Positions 8,960 through 18,215 of a stretch of 64,000 nt of DNA are shown here, in pieces. Origin of the DNA: Candidatus Zhuqueibacterota bacterium (GTDB lineage: Bacteria; Zhuqueibacterota; Zhuqueibacteria; Residuimicrobiales; Oceaniaggregativiventaceae); the NCBI GenBank assembly GCA_014728115.1, contig WJME01000033.1, positions 1-64,000 of the forward strand, read 5' to 3'. Made by a program: the position numbers and the translations under genes. The notes beneath the pieces are model-generated. The model saw only the letters and a program-made list of their open reading frames with translations. It made no database searches and had not been told where the DNA came from. Within the stretch, counting starts at the first letter, position 1, and each line of letters starts with the position of its first letter.

Positions 8960-10158
8960 AAGATCGGCAGCCGACCATTTGTATGGCCTCGAGTTTCCAT
9001 ATTTCTGAAAGGATTGGGGGAGTTGAATGGCAAACCTATTTTCTGGCAACTGCATTAAGAAAAGCCGGTTTTAGGGTGGTTTTTCTTTGCCCGACCTTAC
9101 GCAAAAATATCCCCGAACCCAGCGATGATCTCATTTATTATCCGCATGGGGCTTCGGCGTGGGACATACCAGTGAAACAAATCACAAAGCATTTACAGGC
9201 GATACAGCCCTCCATTATTTATTTACGAGGAAAGAGTAGCTTGCAAGAAAATGGAATCGTTCAGAAATATGCTAAAAAACATTCCATTCCTCTTGTCTTT
9301 GGAGTGTCCTCGGATAGCGATACCCAAAAACATTATCGATTGCAAAAACTGTGGAACGGATCAAAAGGCTGGGCGATCAAAATCCTCCTCACACCTTATG
9401 CTTTTTGGTCTGATCTCAGAATGATAGCAACCCTCAAAGCAGCCAATATGTTGATATTCCAACACAGAGATCAGAAAAACAACTGTCGAATTTCAAAACC
9501 ATCGGCGATCATCCCTTCTTTGCATTTCCCGGTCAAGCGTGCTATTCAAAAATCGGAAGCCAATCTGGTGGTATGGATTGCCAATCATCGTGATGGCAAA
9601 AACGGAGAATTATTCCTGGACCTGGCGAAACAATCCATAAATCTCGAATGCAAGTTTCACATGGTTTTGGGAAATTGTAAAGGGGAAAAAGCTCAAAACA
9701 TTATAAACAAAAGCTACGATATTCCAAACTTAACCATAGAAAAAGGCCTTTCGGTTCAACAGATTGATGCTCTCCTTGAAAAGGCGATCCTGTTGGTGAA
9801 TACAAGTGACAAGCAGCTGGAAGGATTTCCAAATATTTTTATTCAGGCATGGCTCTGGGAAACCGTCACGATATCATTATTCGTTGATCCTGGCGGGATC
9901 ATTACAAAGCACCAATTGGGAAGATGTTCACAATCGACAACGGCATTGTTTCAGGATGTGCGATTTCTCGTCAATCATCCTGAGCAAAGAAAAATCATGG
10001 GAGTAAAGGCTCGAGAATATGCAGAGTTCTACCATGGATATGAAAAGAACTTTCACAAAGCAGGCGAATTATTTGGGCAAATTTTGCAGCACAAAGATCC
10101 TGACCAGTGCCAAAATCAAACACATTACAGCCACTATACTGCTGATGCTTTTGAATAG
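8956..10158 (+). CDS. Family 4-like glycosyltransferase (tandem paralogue B, divergent)
   Basis: A 400-residue GT-B protein beginning at GTG (8956), four bases inside the previous gene. It is a divergent copy of the preceding glycosyltransferase: 'IGGVEWQTYFLATALRKAGFRVVFLCP', 'SIIYLRGKS', 'GSKGWAIK', 'LVVWIANHRDGKNG' and 'EGFPNIFIQAWLWETVTI' match equivalent blocks there. The E-x7-E region is weaker than in other members ('LEGFPNIFIQAW'), so activity or donor choice may have changed. It overlaps the next gene by 14 bases if that gene starts at 10145. Confidence 0.78.
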   Translation: MKDRQPTICMASSFHISERIGGVEWQTYFLATALRKAGFRVVFLCPTLRKNIPEPSDDLIYYPHGASAWDIPVKQITKHLQAIQPSIIYLRGKSSLQENGIVQKYAKKHSIPLVFGVSSDSDTQKHYRLQKLWNGSKGWAIKILLTPYAFWSDLRMIATLKAANMLIFQHRDQKNNCRISKPSAIIPSLHFPVKRAIQKSEANLVVWIANHRDGKNGELFLDLAKQSINLECKFHMVLGNCKGEKAQNIINKSYDIPNLTIEKGLSVQQIDALLEKAILLVNTSDKQLEGFPNIFIQAWLWETVTISLFVDPGGIITKHQLGRCSQSTTALFQDVRFLVNHPEQRKIMGVKAREYAEFYHGYEKNFHKAGELFGQILQHKDPDQCQNQTHYSHYTADAFE

Positions 10159-11182
10159 AAAAGATGTGGTCACCAAAAGACCAACAAGAATAGTGATTCT
10201 GGCGGCTTCGGGGATTGGTGACGCCATTATGAGCCTGCCTCTCATTCACAGGTTACAGCAAAATAACGCACAGATCGCGGTGATTTGTCGAACATGTAGT
10301 CAGGATGTTTTTACAATGGCAAATATACCGACAATCATCAGCTATCCGGTGGCAAAAACCAATCTCTTGTCTTTGTTTCGAATATGGTGCCGCATAAAAA
10401 AATTTTCACCTGAAATACTGTATGCAACCTATCCATCAAACACCCTTTTTCAGACATTGATTGCAATCGTAAGCAGAGCTCGGATGAAAATTCGGCACGA
10501 GCACCCCAGAGATAAAAAATCACATATCGACTATAAATTTGTCTATAACAAAATAATAACCTTGGATCCTAAAAAAAACCAGGTAGAGAATAATCTCAGA
10601 CTGTCAGAAATGGCCACAGTCTATACAAAAAGCCCGTTTCCGTCGATAAAATGGCCATACTCGCTTGAAACTCTGAATCAATCGATCACCCCCCGAAATA
10701 GTGCTATGCCGGTGATTGGTTTGCATGCCGGAGGGAATCAGGCTGTAAAACAGTACCCTGCCAGAACATTCGCAGAGGTGGTAAGGATCCTCGGCCAGCA
10801 GGGATATCATATCATCATTCTTGGATCAGACAAAGAGAAACAAATAAACTCTCAAATCATAAAATATGCTCGAATCAAAAACATTCAGGATCTCACAGGG
10901 CGATTTACACTAGGAGAATTGGGACGGGTTCTCAGCTCCTGTCGGTGTTTGCTCTGCAATGATAACGGTATTATGCATTTGGCGGATTGGCTGGGAATCC
11001 CACTGGTTGTTTTATTCAGTCAAACCGATCCGGTCAAAGTTGGGCCTATCCATTCACGCTGCAGAATTCTAAATCATCCTAAAGATATCTCAGCAATAAA
11101 AAGCGACCAAGTGGTCGCGGAGATCCACACCTTATTAAAAACTGTACACCCCAAAACAGGATTCTCATGCAAAATGGATTAG
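10145..11182 (+). CDS. GT9 (heptosyltransferase-like) glycosyltransferase
   Basis: GT-B enzyme of the GT9 family, 345 residues from the ATG at 10145 (an in-frame ATG at 10019 would extend 42 residues into the previous gene and adds nothing family-like). The N-terminus 'RIVILAASGIGDAIMSLPLIHRL' is the glycine-rich GT9 motif. The C-terminal domain has 'GLHAGGNQAVKQYPARTFAEVV' and 'LLCNDNGIMHLADWLGIPLVVLFSQTDPVKVGP', where the family binds the ADP-sugar. GT9 enzymes normally use ADP-heptose, so a heptose may be part of this glycan; that is family knowledge, not proven here. Confidence 0.85.
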   Translation: MLLNRKDVVTKRPTRIVILAASGIGDAIMSLPLIHRLQQNNAQIAVICRTCSQDVFTMANIPTIISYPVAKTNLLSLFRIWCRIKKFSPEILYATYPSNTLFQTLIAIVSRARMKIRHEHPRDKKSHIDYKFVYNKIITLDPKKNQVENNLRLSEMATVYTKSPFPSIKWPYSLETLNQSITPRNSAMPVIGLHAGGNQAVKQYPARTFAEVVRILGQQGYHIIILGSDKEKQINSQIIKYARIKNIQDLTGRFTLGELGRVLSSCRCLLCNDNGIMHLADWLGIPLVVLFSQTDPVKVGPIHSRCRILNHPKDISAIKSDQVVAEIHTLLKTVHPKTGFSCKMD

Positions 11183-12366
11183 ACACGATAGAACAGCAAG
11201 ATCACTTTTCTGTCAATCAATCTTTACAGGAAAAATCCAAGGGATTTCCCCTGATTGTTTTGATCACCAATATTCCTACGCCATATCGCATCCCGCTATT
11301 TAAAAAGCTGTATGAGCGATGCCGAAAATGCGACTTGGGCTTTCATGTTATTTTTGCGGCTGCAGGCTATCGACGACGTCAATGGGAAATACCGTTTCAG
11401 GAGATGAATTTTCCGTATACGATTCTAAAATCGACAAAAATTTCCTTGAGTCACGAAAGAGTGTGTTTCAGTTATGCAGGAATTCTGCAGAGGATATCTG
11501 AGTTAAAGCCCGATCTTATTATCACCAGTGGTTTTTCCCTAGCTTCCACATGGATCGCTTTACAATCCATCCCATTTTTGATCTGGTCGGAAAGTATCCA
11601 TAGAGCGTCCCATAAATGGACGATCTTTCGGAGATGGCAACGGCAATTCATTACCCGTCGAGCAAAGGGGTTTCTGGTCAGTGGAGAGCGTGCCGGACGG
11701 TATCTGCAATCCCTCGGAGCCAATAAAGAAAAAATCGTTCAAGCCATCAGCACCGTGGATACGGATAGATTTTACCCTCTATCAAAAATCCGAAAAATCA
11801 GATCCCATAATCCTGAACACCCGTTTACTCTTCTCTATGTTGGGCATCTGACAACCGGAAAAAGAGTCGATCGATTGTTGCACATCATGCACCAATGGGT
11901 GCAGGTTTGCCCACAAGCGCAACTGTTGCTCGTTGGACAGGGTATAGAAGAAATTTCCTTACGGCAGCTGTGCACCCAAATGGGGCTTGATGAAAATGTG
12001 AAATTTTTGGGCTTTCTACAGCATGATCAGCTGCTCACTGTATATGCTCAGGCAGATGTCTTTGTTTTTCCCAGCCAATATGATGTGTGGGGAATGGTAT
12101 TGATCGAAGCCATGGCGAGCGGCCTCACCTGTCTGGCTTCGAAACAGGCTGGGGCGACCTCTGAGGTCATCCAACATAAAATGAACGGTTTTAAAGTGGA
12201 TTTTGATAATCCCAAAGAAATTATACAGTATTTAAACGATCTATACCAAAACCCGGGGGAAAATATAGCCATTGGCAATAAAGCTGCGCATTATATACAG
12301 ACTCGTTGTCATCTAGAAAATAGCATTGACGGATTCATGAAAGCCATCTTATGGTTTACCCGATAA
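11167..12366 (+). CDS. Family 4 glycosyltransferase
   Basis: A 399-residue GT-B enzyme. After a polar 20-residue lead it has 'VLITNIPTPYRIPLFKKLY', typical of a GT4 subgroup found in capsule and EPS loci. The donor domain begins at 'LLYVGHLTTGKRVDRLLHIM' and the E-x7-E motif lies in 'QYDVWGMVLIEAMASGLTCLAS', with Asp in the first acidic position (D-x7-E), a tolerated variant. It overlaps both neighbours by 16 bases, so it is co-translated. Substrate unknown. Confidence 0.88.
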   Translation: MQNGLDTIEQQDHFSVNQSLQEKSKGFPLIVLITNIPTPYRIPLFKKLYERCRKCDLGFHVIFAAAGYRRRQWEIPFQEMNFPYTILKSTKISLSHERVCFSYAGILQRISELKPDLIITSGFSLASTWIALQSIPFLIWSESIHRASHKWTIFRRWQRQFITRRAKGFLVSGERAGRYLQSLGANKEKIVQAISTVDTDRFYPLSKIRKIRSHNPEHPFTLLYVGHLTTGKRVDRLLHIMHQWVQVCPQAQLLLVGQGIEEISLRQLCTQMGLDENVKFLGFLQHDQLLTVYAQADVFVFPSQYDVWGMVLIEAMASGLTCLASKQAGATSEVIQHKMNGFKVDFDNPKEIIQYLNDLYQNPGENIAIGNKAAHYIQTRCHLENSIDGFMKAILWFTR

Positions 12367-13598
12367 AAACATGGTGGACATGGGTTTCCAGCCAGCCATG
12401 GAATTTCAGATGGTTTATTCTGCTTGTCCTTTTGAGACCCTTGATCGATATTCTTTGGCAAATCAAAGAACCCTTATTCGGTCTGAATATTCTTCAAGTC
12501 GTTGGTGTCGTCACTCCGACCTTAATCCTATTATTATTTTGTAGCCATCAATTCCCTTCGATAAAACTCGGCCAAGCTGACAAATGGTTTATAGGATTAA
12601 CTCTGGTGATCATGATCAATCTGATCTTTTTTTTCTTTAGCCGCATGACACTGCTGTGGTTGGGGGAAATATTAAAAATGATGCTCCCGTTTGTTCTATA
12701 TCCATTTCTACGACATACCCTATCCAATAAACACGATCTGCATGGTTTGCTAACCACATTTCTCTATTCCACGATCTTTCCGGCGCTCCTGCTTCTTTAC
12801 GAACTCTTGTGGCATCCTCTGGGAATCCAAACCAGCAGAGGAATGGAGAGATATACAGGCGGGTATTCTGATGTCTTGAATTATGCCATTTATTTTTTTA
12901 TTGCTTTTCTGGTATGGGCATATACGACTCTGGCAAAAAAATCGGACAATCGGTTTCCCTATTTTGAGATGGTTCTCTTTGCCATTGCAATATATGTTGT
13001 GTTTTTGATGTACAGTATAAATCACATTACTTCATTGGTGATCTTTGTGATCTTGTTTCTGTACTATCTCATATATCGAATCAGGACCGGTCGTGTCATT
13101 TCGACAATCATCCTATTTCATATCGTTTTGGGGTTCATATTGGTCCGGCCGGAACATACAGACAGTATCGAACGGTTGGTTTCAAGAGAAATTGAGGTGA
13201 TAAAGGGAGAACGCCCCCTGGAAAAGGCATTTCATGGTCGAATGAGTCGCTGGGAAAAAATGCTAAACGATTTTGATCAAACCGACCCTTCATTTAAACT
13301 CTTTGCCCCATCCTTTTCTGGTCTCATAACCACTGGATATATGATCACTGGCACTCACAATGACTATTTACGATTTCTTTTTATGGGAGGCGTCCTGGGA
13401 TTAGGTCTTTATCTTTTATTCCTGTTTGCCATCTGGAGAAATACCCGTTCGCACCATCTCTCTCAAAGGTTTCTCATCTCAGGCACCTTAATCATGCTTT
13501 TGTTATTTTCGATTACATCTGTGCCGACCCTGTATGCACCACTTTTATATTTCACGATGACGATATTTGCCTATTCCAACGAAAGAAAAATGACATGA
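12351..13598 (+). CDS. O-antigen polymerase/ligase-like membrane protein (Wzy/WaaL superfamily)
   Basis: A 415-residue polytopic protein with about eleven predicted membrane segments. The large periplasmic loop in the C-terminal half carries 'GRMSRWEKMLNDFDQ' and 'GTHNDYLRFLFMGGVLGLGLYLLFL'; this 'R..W' then 'HNDYL' arrangement is the hallmark of the Wzy_C/O-antigen ligase superfamily. It would polymerise lipid-linked repeats or ligate a glycan in the periplasm. A second, unrelated-looking member lies in the minus-strand locus (41619-43118). The two loci may make two polymers, or one may act as ligase. ATG overlaps the preceding gene by 16 bases. Confidence 0.82.
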   Translation: MVYPIKTWWTWVSSQPWNFRWFILLVLLRPLIDILWQIKEPLFGLNILQVVGVVTPTLILLLFCSHQFPSIKLGQADKWFIGLTLVIMINLIFFFFSRMTLLWLGEILKMMLPFVLYPFLRHTLSNKHDLHGLLTTFLYSTIFPALLLLYELLWHPLGIQTSRGMERYTGGYSDVLNYAIYFFIAFLVWAYTTLAKKSDNRFPYFEMVLFAIAIYVVFLMYSINHITSLVIFVILFLYYLIYRIRTGRVISTIILFHIVLGFILVRPEHTDSIERLVSREIEVIKGERPLEKAFHGRMSRWEKMLNDFDQTDPSFKLFAPSFSGLITTGYMITGTHNDYLRFLFMGGVLGLGLYLLFLFAIWRNTRSHHLSQRFLISGTLIMLLLFSITSVPTLYAPLLYFTMTIFAYSNERKMT

Positions 13599-14797
13599 AA
13601 AAAAAAGTCCTGCTTTTGGGCAAGATACCGCCCCCCGATTTTGGGCCTGCCATTGCAACGAAAATATTGTTAGCATCGGATTTGAATGATCATTATGAAT
13701 TGATTCATCTCGACACCCGAATCAATCATTCCTTATCTTCCATGTATCATTTTAAAGCCGTAAAAATTTTTAAAATGATGAGAATATATCTCAAAATGAT
13801 CAAATTGCTCTGCACCAGGCGACCAGAAGTCATGATTCACCCCATCAGTCAGAGTACTCTCGGATTTTGTAAAGACTTGTTCCTCTTATATGCAGGTCTA
13901 CTATCGGGAACCAAAGTATTGCTCCATTTGCGCGGCAGTCAACTCAAATTATGGCTTGACTCCTGTCCCCCCCTGATGCGGAAAATCGCCATTATATCGA
14001 TGAAACAGTGTTATGGAGGTATTGTATTAGGGAAAAACCTGGTCTATTTGTTTGAGAATATCCTACCTCGTAACCGTATCTTTGTCGTACCGAATGGAGG
14101 CACCTATCCGTTTCCGGAAAAAACGCCAGCAAGACCCTATTTGAGAATCCTGTGTCTTTCGAACATGAAACCTTCAAAAGGTATCGAGGATGTATTACAA
14201 GCTGCAGCGTTGCTAAAAAATAAATTTAAAATCCCCTTTTCTCTGGATATTGTGGGGGATTGGCCGGATCATCATTTCCAAGATCAAATGCAAGCCTTGA
14301 GCTCTGCACAATCATTACCTGTTACATTTCATGAGGGTGTAAACGGATCCAGAAAACTAGAGTTCTTTGCCAATTGTGATGTTTTTGTATTCACCCCCCG
14401 GGCCCCGGAAGGTCATCCCTGGGTTGTCGTTGAAGCAATGGCCGCTGGCCTACCCATTATCTCGACAGATCGCGGAGCCATTCGAGAGTCGGTATTGCAT
14501 GGATACAATGGATATCTCGTCGAGCATTATACGCAAACCGCGCAATATCTTGTTCGCTTGTATCACAATCCTGAACAACGAAAAATCCTGGGCAAACAGA
14601 GCATCAAACACTATGAACAACACTTTACCGAAGCTAAAATGATAAATAGGTTCCGATTTTTACTAGAGCAGATCATAGGAGAAAAATCTCCAACACTGCA
14701 AACGGGATACAAAGAGTGTGTACAACCCTCTCTTGTCGAACAAAAACCGCCTAAAGCTGGCGTAAATATAGAAACGGAATCATTCATCTCCAGTTAA
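13595..14797 (+). CDS. Family 4 glycosyltransferase
   Basis: GT-B enzyme of 400 residues. N-terminus 'KVLLLGKIPPPDFGPAIATKILL' is typical of a GT4 subgroup in polysaccharide loci; the donor domain begins near 'ILCLSNMKPSKGIEDVLQAAALL', and the 'APEGHPWVVVEAMAAGLPIISTDRGAIRESV' segment holds the E-x7-E motif. The last 30 residues are low in conservation and may be a flexible tail. ATGA overlap with the polymerase gene upstream; 14-base gap to the next gene. Confidence 0.88.
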   Translation: MKKKVLLLGKIPPPDFGPAIATKILLASDLNDHYELIHLDTRINHSLSSMYHFKAVKIFKMMRIYLKMIKLLCTRRPEVMIHPISQSTLGFCKDLFLLYAGLLSGTKVLLHLRGSQLKLWLDSCPPLMRKIAIISMKQCYGGIVLGKNLVYLFENILPRNRIFVVPNGGTYPFPEKTPARPYLRILCLSNMKPSKGIEDVLQAAALLKNKFKIPFSLDIVGDWPDHHFQDQMQALSSAQSLPVTFHEGVNGSRKLEFFANCDVFVFTPRAPEGHPWVVVEAMAAGLPIISTDRGAIRESVLHGYNGYLVEHYTQTAQYLVRLYHNPEQRKILGKQSIKHYEQHFTEAKMINRFRFLLEQIIGEKSPTLQTGYKECVQPSLVEQKPPKAGVNIETESFISS

Positions 14798-14811
14798 GAA
14801 ATGGAAATCGT

Positions 14812-17016
14812 ATGCAACAACTCGTGCAAAATTTAAAAAATGGCACCATGAAAATGACAGAGGTTCCTTTCCCGATTTTAAAGCAAAGCCACCTTCTCGT
14901 GCGTACGCTGTATTCTGTCATAAGTACGGGTACCGAAGGCAGGACGGTCAAAGATGCTCGTGCCTCGATGCTGCACAAAGCCCGTTCAAGACCAGACCAG
15001 ATAGATAAAGTCATAAAATCCATAAGGAATAACGGAGTTTCCTCGACATTGAGAATGGTCAATGACAAACTCGATTCCTGGTCTCCACTGGGCTATAGTT
15101 GTTGTGGCAGAGTGATCGAAATCGACAGTCACGTCAGAGACTTTCAAATAGGAGATCTTGTCGCATGTGGCGGGAATCAAGCCATGCACGCACAAGTCAT
15201 CTCTGTACCCCAGAATCTGGCTGTCAGGTTGCCTCAAAAAACAAATCCAGAGCATGCCGCCTTTACGACGTTGGGAGCAATCGCCCTACAGGGAATCAGA
15301 CAAGCCGACATTCGTCTTGGAGAGACAATCATCGTCATTGGTCTCGGCATTGTTGGACTATTGACCGTGCAACTGTTAAAGGTTGCAGGCACTCGTGTCA
15401 TCGCAATTGACAAATCCCCGTATCGGGTTAATCTGGCTCGAAAAATAGGGGCGGATATCGCATTGACGCGAAAAGAGATCACCAGCGGATCCATAGAAGC
15501 GATGACCGATTCACAAGGAGCAGATGCAGTGATTATCACAGCCAGTACTGCTTCTACAGATCCGGTCAACTTGGCCGGGGAATTTTGCCGTCCAAAAGGA
15601 AAAGTGATTATTGTAGGAAATGTGCCAACAGGATTCCAACGGCCATCATTCTACAAAAAAGAACTCGATTTGCGTATGTCGTGTTCCTATGGTCCGGGAA
15701 GATATGATCCTGATTATGAGATACACGGCCTCGATTATCCTATCGGTTTTGTACGATGGACCGAAAACCGAAATATGCAGGCATTTGTTGAATTTTTGGC
15801 TTCCGGTCAACTGGATCCCGGTTCGTTAATCACACACCGCTTTCCGTTTTTAGAGGCAAATAAAGCGTATGACCTGGTTGTGAAAGACAAAGAACCGTTT
15901 TGTGCTATAATGTTTCACTATCCAACAGAAAAAGAGCCCCAGAAAAGCATTCATTTTGCCGTTCGTAAAAGTCATCACCCCATAGGATTGGGTTTTGTGG
16001 GCGCAGGATCTTTTGCGCGCAATATTCTGCTACCCAATCTTCCCAAAGACTTGAACTGCAGGGGGCTATTAACCGCACAACCTCACAATGCTCGCACGAT
16101 TGCAGAAAAATACCACTTTGACTATTGTACACCGCACTATCAGAAAATCCTGCAAGATCCGGCCATCAATGTGGTCATGATAGCCACACAACATCACTTG
16201 CATGCAGAATATGTGATTCAAGCATTAAAAGCCGGTAAGCACGTATTTGTTGAAAAACCGCTATGTCTGAATCGCAGAGAACTGGCAGAGATAGAACAGA
16301 CCCTTCAAAAGTCACGTTCACATCTGATGGTCGGATTCAATCGCCGTTTTCATCCTTTGGTCAATTCGATAAAAGAAAGACTCGGGTCCCGGCCAAAAGC
16401 TTTTCTGTATCGGATCAATGCCGGTGCAGTGGATAAAAAATCCTGGATAATGGACCCCAACTTGGGCGGTGGACGAATATTAGGGGAGGTCTGCCATTTT
16501 GTGGATCTGCTTTGCTATCTCTCTAATTCACGAGTCAGAACAATCTATGCATCCTCTTTGAATTACAAAGATCAACTGGCTGATACGCTCACTCTGAATT
16601 TGAACTTTACAGACGGTTCAATAGCGACACTATTATACTGTTCAAAGGGAAATAATCGCCTGAATAAAGAGTATCTGGAAATTTTTGACAACGGAACCGT
16701 CATGCTCTTGTCTGATTTTAAAAGACTCTCTATAAAAACAGAAAAAAAACACACAAAAAAGACGGTTCGCACAGGAAAGGGACACCAGCAAGAATTGACT
16801 CAATTTTTCAAAGCGGTGCAAACCGAAACCACGTCCCCGATTCCATATGCAGAACTCAAGCAAAGCACCTTGATTACCTTTGACATCATTGATTCTATTC
16901 GTCAAAACAAAACCATCCACTACGATGAGCATCTCGAATCATTGCATACGAACCCGGCACAGATTGAGGAAATTGATTGTGATACCACAGAGTCTATCCA
17001 CCCTGTCTGCAGCTGA
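14812..17016 (+). CDS. Two-domain oxidoreductase: zinc-type alcohol dehydrogenase fused to Gfo/Idh/MocA
   Basis: A 734-residue fusion. Residues 1 to about 365 form an MDR (medium-chain, alcohol-dehydrogenase-like) domain: 'VRTLYSVISTGTEG', 'LGYSCCGRVIEID' and the NAD(P) loop 'IIVIGLGIVGLLTVQLL'. Residues from about 385 onward form a Gfo/Idh/MocA dehydrogenase: 'LGFVGAGSFARNILLPNL', 'GKHVFVEKPLCLNRRELAEI' and 'FNRRFHPLV'. Such fusions occur in exopolysaccharide and PEP-CTERM-type loci, where they are thought to oxidise or epimerise nucleotide sugars or carry out a redox relay between domains. The reaction is not established. Followed closely by the (alpha/alpha) barrel protein, a common partner. 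Confidence 0.85.
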   Translation: MQQLVQNLKNGTMKMTEVPFPILKQSHLLVRTLYSVISTGTEGRTVKDARASMLHKARSRPDQIDKVIKSIRNNGVSSTLRMVNDKLDSWSPLGYSCCGRVIEIDSHVRDFQIGDLVACGGNQAMHAQVISVPQNLAVRLPQKTNPEHAAFTTLGAIALQGIRQADIRLGETIIVIGLGIVGLLTVQLLKVAGTRVIAIDKSPYRVNLARKIGADIALTRKEITSGSIEAMTDSQGADAVIITASTASTDPVNLAGEFCRPKGKVIIVGNVPTGFQRPSFYKKELDLRMSCSYGPGRYDPDYEIHGLDYPIGFVRWTENRNMQAFVEFLASGQLDPGSLITHRFPFLEANKAYDLVVKDKEPFCAIMFHYPTEKEPQKSIHFAVRKSHHPIGLGFVGAGSFARNILLPNLPKDLNCRGLLTAQPHNARTIAEKYHFDYCTPHYQKILQDPAINVVMIATQHHLHAEYVIQALKAGKHVFVEKPLCLNRRELAEIEQTLQKSRSHLMVGFNRRFHPLVNSIKERLGSRPKAFLYRINAGAVDKKSWIMDPNLGGGRILGEVCHFVDLLCYLSNSRVRTIYASSLNYKDQLADTLTLNLNFTDGSIATLLYCSKGNNRLNKEYLEIFDNGTVMLLSDFKRLSIKTEKKHTKKTVRTGKGHQQELTQFFKAVQTETTSPIPYAELKQSTLITFDIIDSIRQNKTIHYDEHLESLHTNPAQIEEIDCDTTESIHPVCS

Positions 17017-18205
17017 TATGATTGATCGATCTGATCAGACGGTCTGGAGGGATCATTTTGATGCGCTGCACAGCTATATCCAATCCCAAAATTTTACGGG
17101 ATATGATCCCTATGACGGATTAATGGGCATCATTCAACCGAATTTGGTGGGCGCCCGCCTTGCACGGTTTTGGATGCAATTCATGAAAAGGTTTCCTCTG
17201 AACCTACGCTCTTTGTTGCGCATTCCCAAAATGAGAAATCCCAAAGCCATGGCGCTTTTTCTTCAAGCCTTGATAGACTATGATGATCAATGGCCACAAA
17301 ACCCGCTAAAGTCTGATATTCAATTCCTTTTTGAGTGGCTGCAAGCCAACCGTTGCAACGGATTCTCTGGTGACTGCTGGGGCTATCCTTTTCAGTGGTA
17401 CAGCAAAGACTTGCTCATGCCTCCTAACACGCCATCAGTTGTGGTGACAGCCTTTGCCGGCAAAGCAATTCTTCGATACTATGAGATGACCCAGAGTCAA
17501 AGAGCCCTGGAATCCCTGAAAAATATCATCTTGTTTTTTCAAAAGGAAATCCCCACCCATCATGATCAATCTGGCATATGTTTCAGCTATACGCCATTTA
17601 GAAAAGATTGTATCTATAATGCCAATATGCTGGTAGCAGAGCTTTTGATCCGCATGGGTGACATTTGCAATCACTCGAGGTGGTTGGAACTGGGAAAAAT
17701 GGCAACTCGTTTTGTTTTGAGTAAGCAAAAGGAACGAGGTTTCTGGAACTATAGTCTGGATCCTAAAACCGGAATCGAAAAACCACAAATCGATTTTCAT
17801 CAGGGATTTATCCTGGAATCGTTGTACCAGATCAAAAACACAACATATATAGCAGGTCTTGATCAAGCCCTGGAAACCGGAGCACGATTTTATAAAAACA
17901 ATCAATTCAACATGTTTGGACAAAGCAAATGGAGATGGCCAAAATCCTGGCCTGTAGATATACATCACCAGGCACAGGGAATCATTACATTTTCTCTGTT
18001 GAGCAAAGATGAACCCTATTATATGCCTGTTGCTAAAAAAATCGCCGCGTATACTCTGCGCGTCATGAGAAGTCAAACCGGATATTTTTATTACCAGAAA
18101 TGGCCGGTGCTCATGAATCGGATTCCCTATATGAGATGGGGCCAAGCTTGGATGCTCAAAGCCCTTGGTACACTCGTTTACCGAACCAAACCTCTCAAAC
18201 ATTAA
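16979..18205 (+). CDS. Putative (alpha/alpha)-barrel protein of polysaccharide loci
   Basis: About 408 residues, rich in helical and aromatic segments ('GFSGDCWGYPFQWYSKD', 'NANMLVAELLIRMGD', 'DFHQGFILESLYQIK', 'WPKSWPVDIHHQAQGIITFSLL') that fit a six-hairpin glycosidase/terpenoid-cyclase type (alpha/alpha) toroid. Homologues next to two-domain oxidoreductases are usually uncharacterised. It may act on uronate or keto-sugar linkages, but no catalytic set is certain. I favour the GTG at 16979, eight bases after GAGGA (16966-16970), which overlaps the upstream gene by 38 bases. An ATG at 17018, just after that gene's stop, is the alternative. No signal peptide is evident. Confidence 0.62.
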   Translation: MIPQSLSTLSAADMIDRSDQTVWRDHFDALHSYIQSQNFTGYDPYDGLMGIIQPNLVGARLARFWMQFMKRFPLNLRSLLRIPKMRNPKAMALFLQALIDYDDQWPQNPLKSDIQFLFEWLQANRCNGFSGDCWGYPFQWYSKDLLMPPNTPSVVVTAFAGKAILRYYEMTQSQRALESLKNIILFFQKEIPTHHDQSGICFSYTPFRKDCIYNANMLVAELLIRMGDICNHSRWLELGKMATRFVLSKQKERGFWNYSLDPKTGIEKPQIDFHQGFILESLYQIKNTTYIAGLDQALETGARFYKNNQFNMFGQSKWRWPKSWPVDIHHQAQGIITFSLLSKDEPYYMPVAKKIAAYTLRVMRSQTGYFYYQKWPVLMNRIPYMRWGQAWMLKALGTLVYRTKPLKH

Positions 18206-18215
18206 GGGCAGAATT

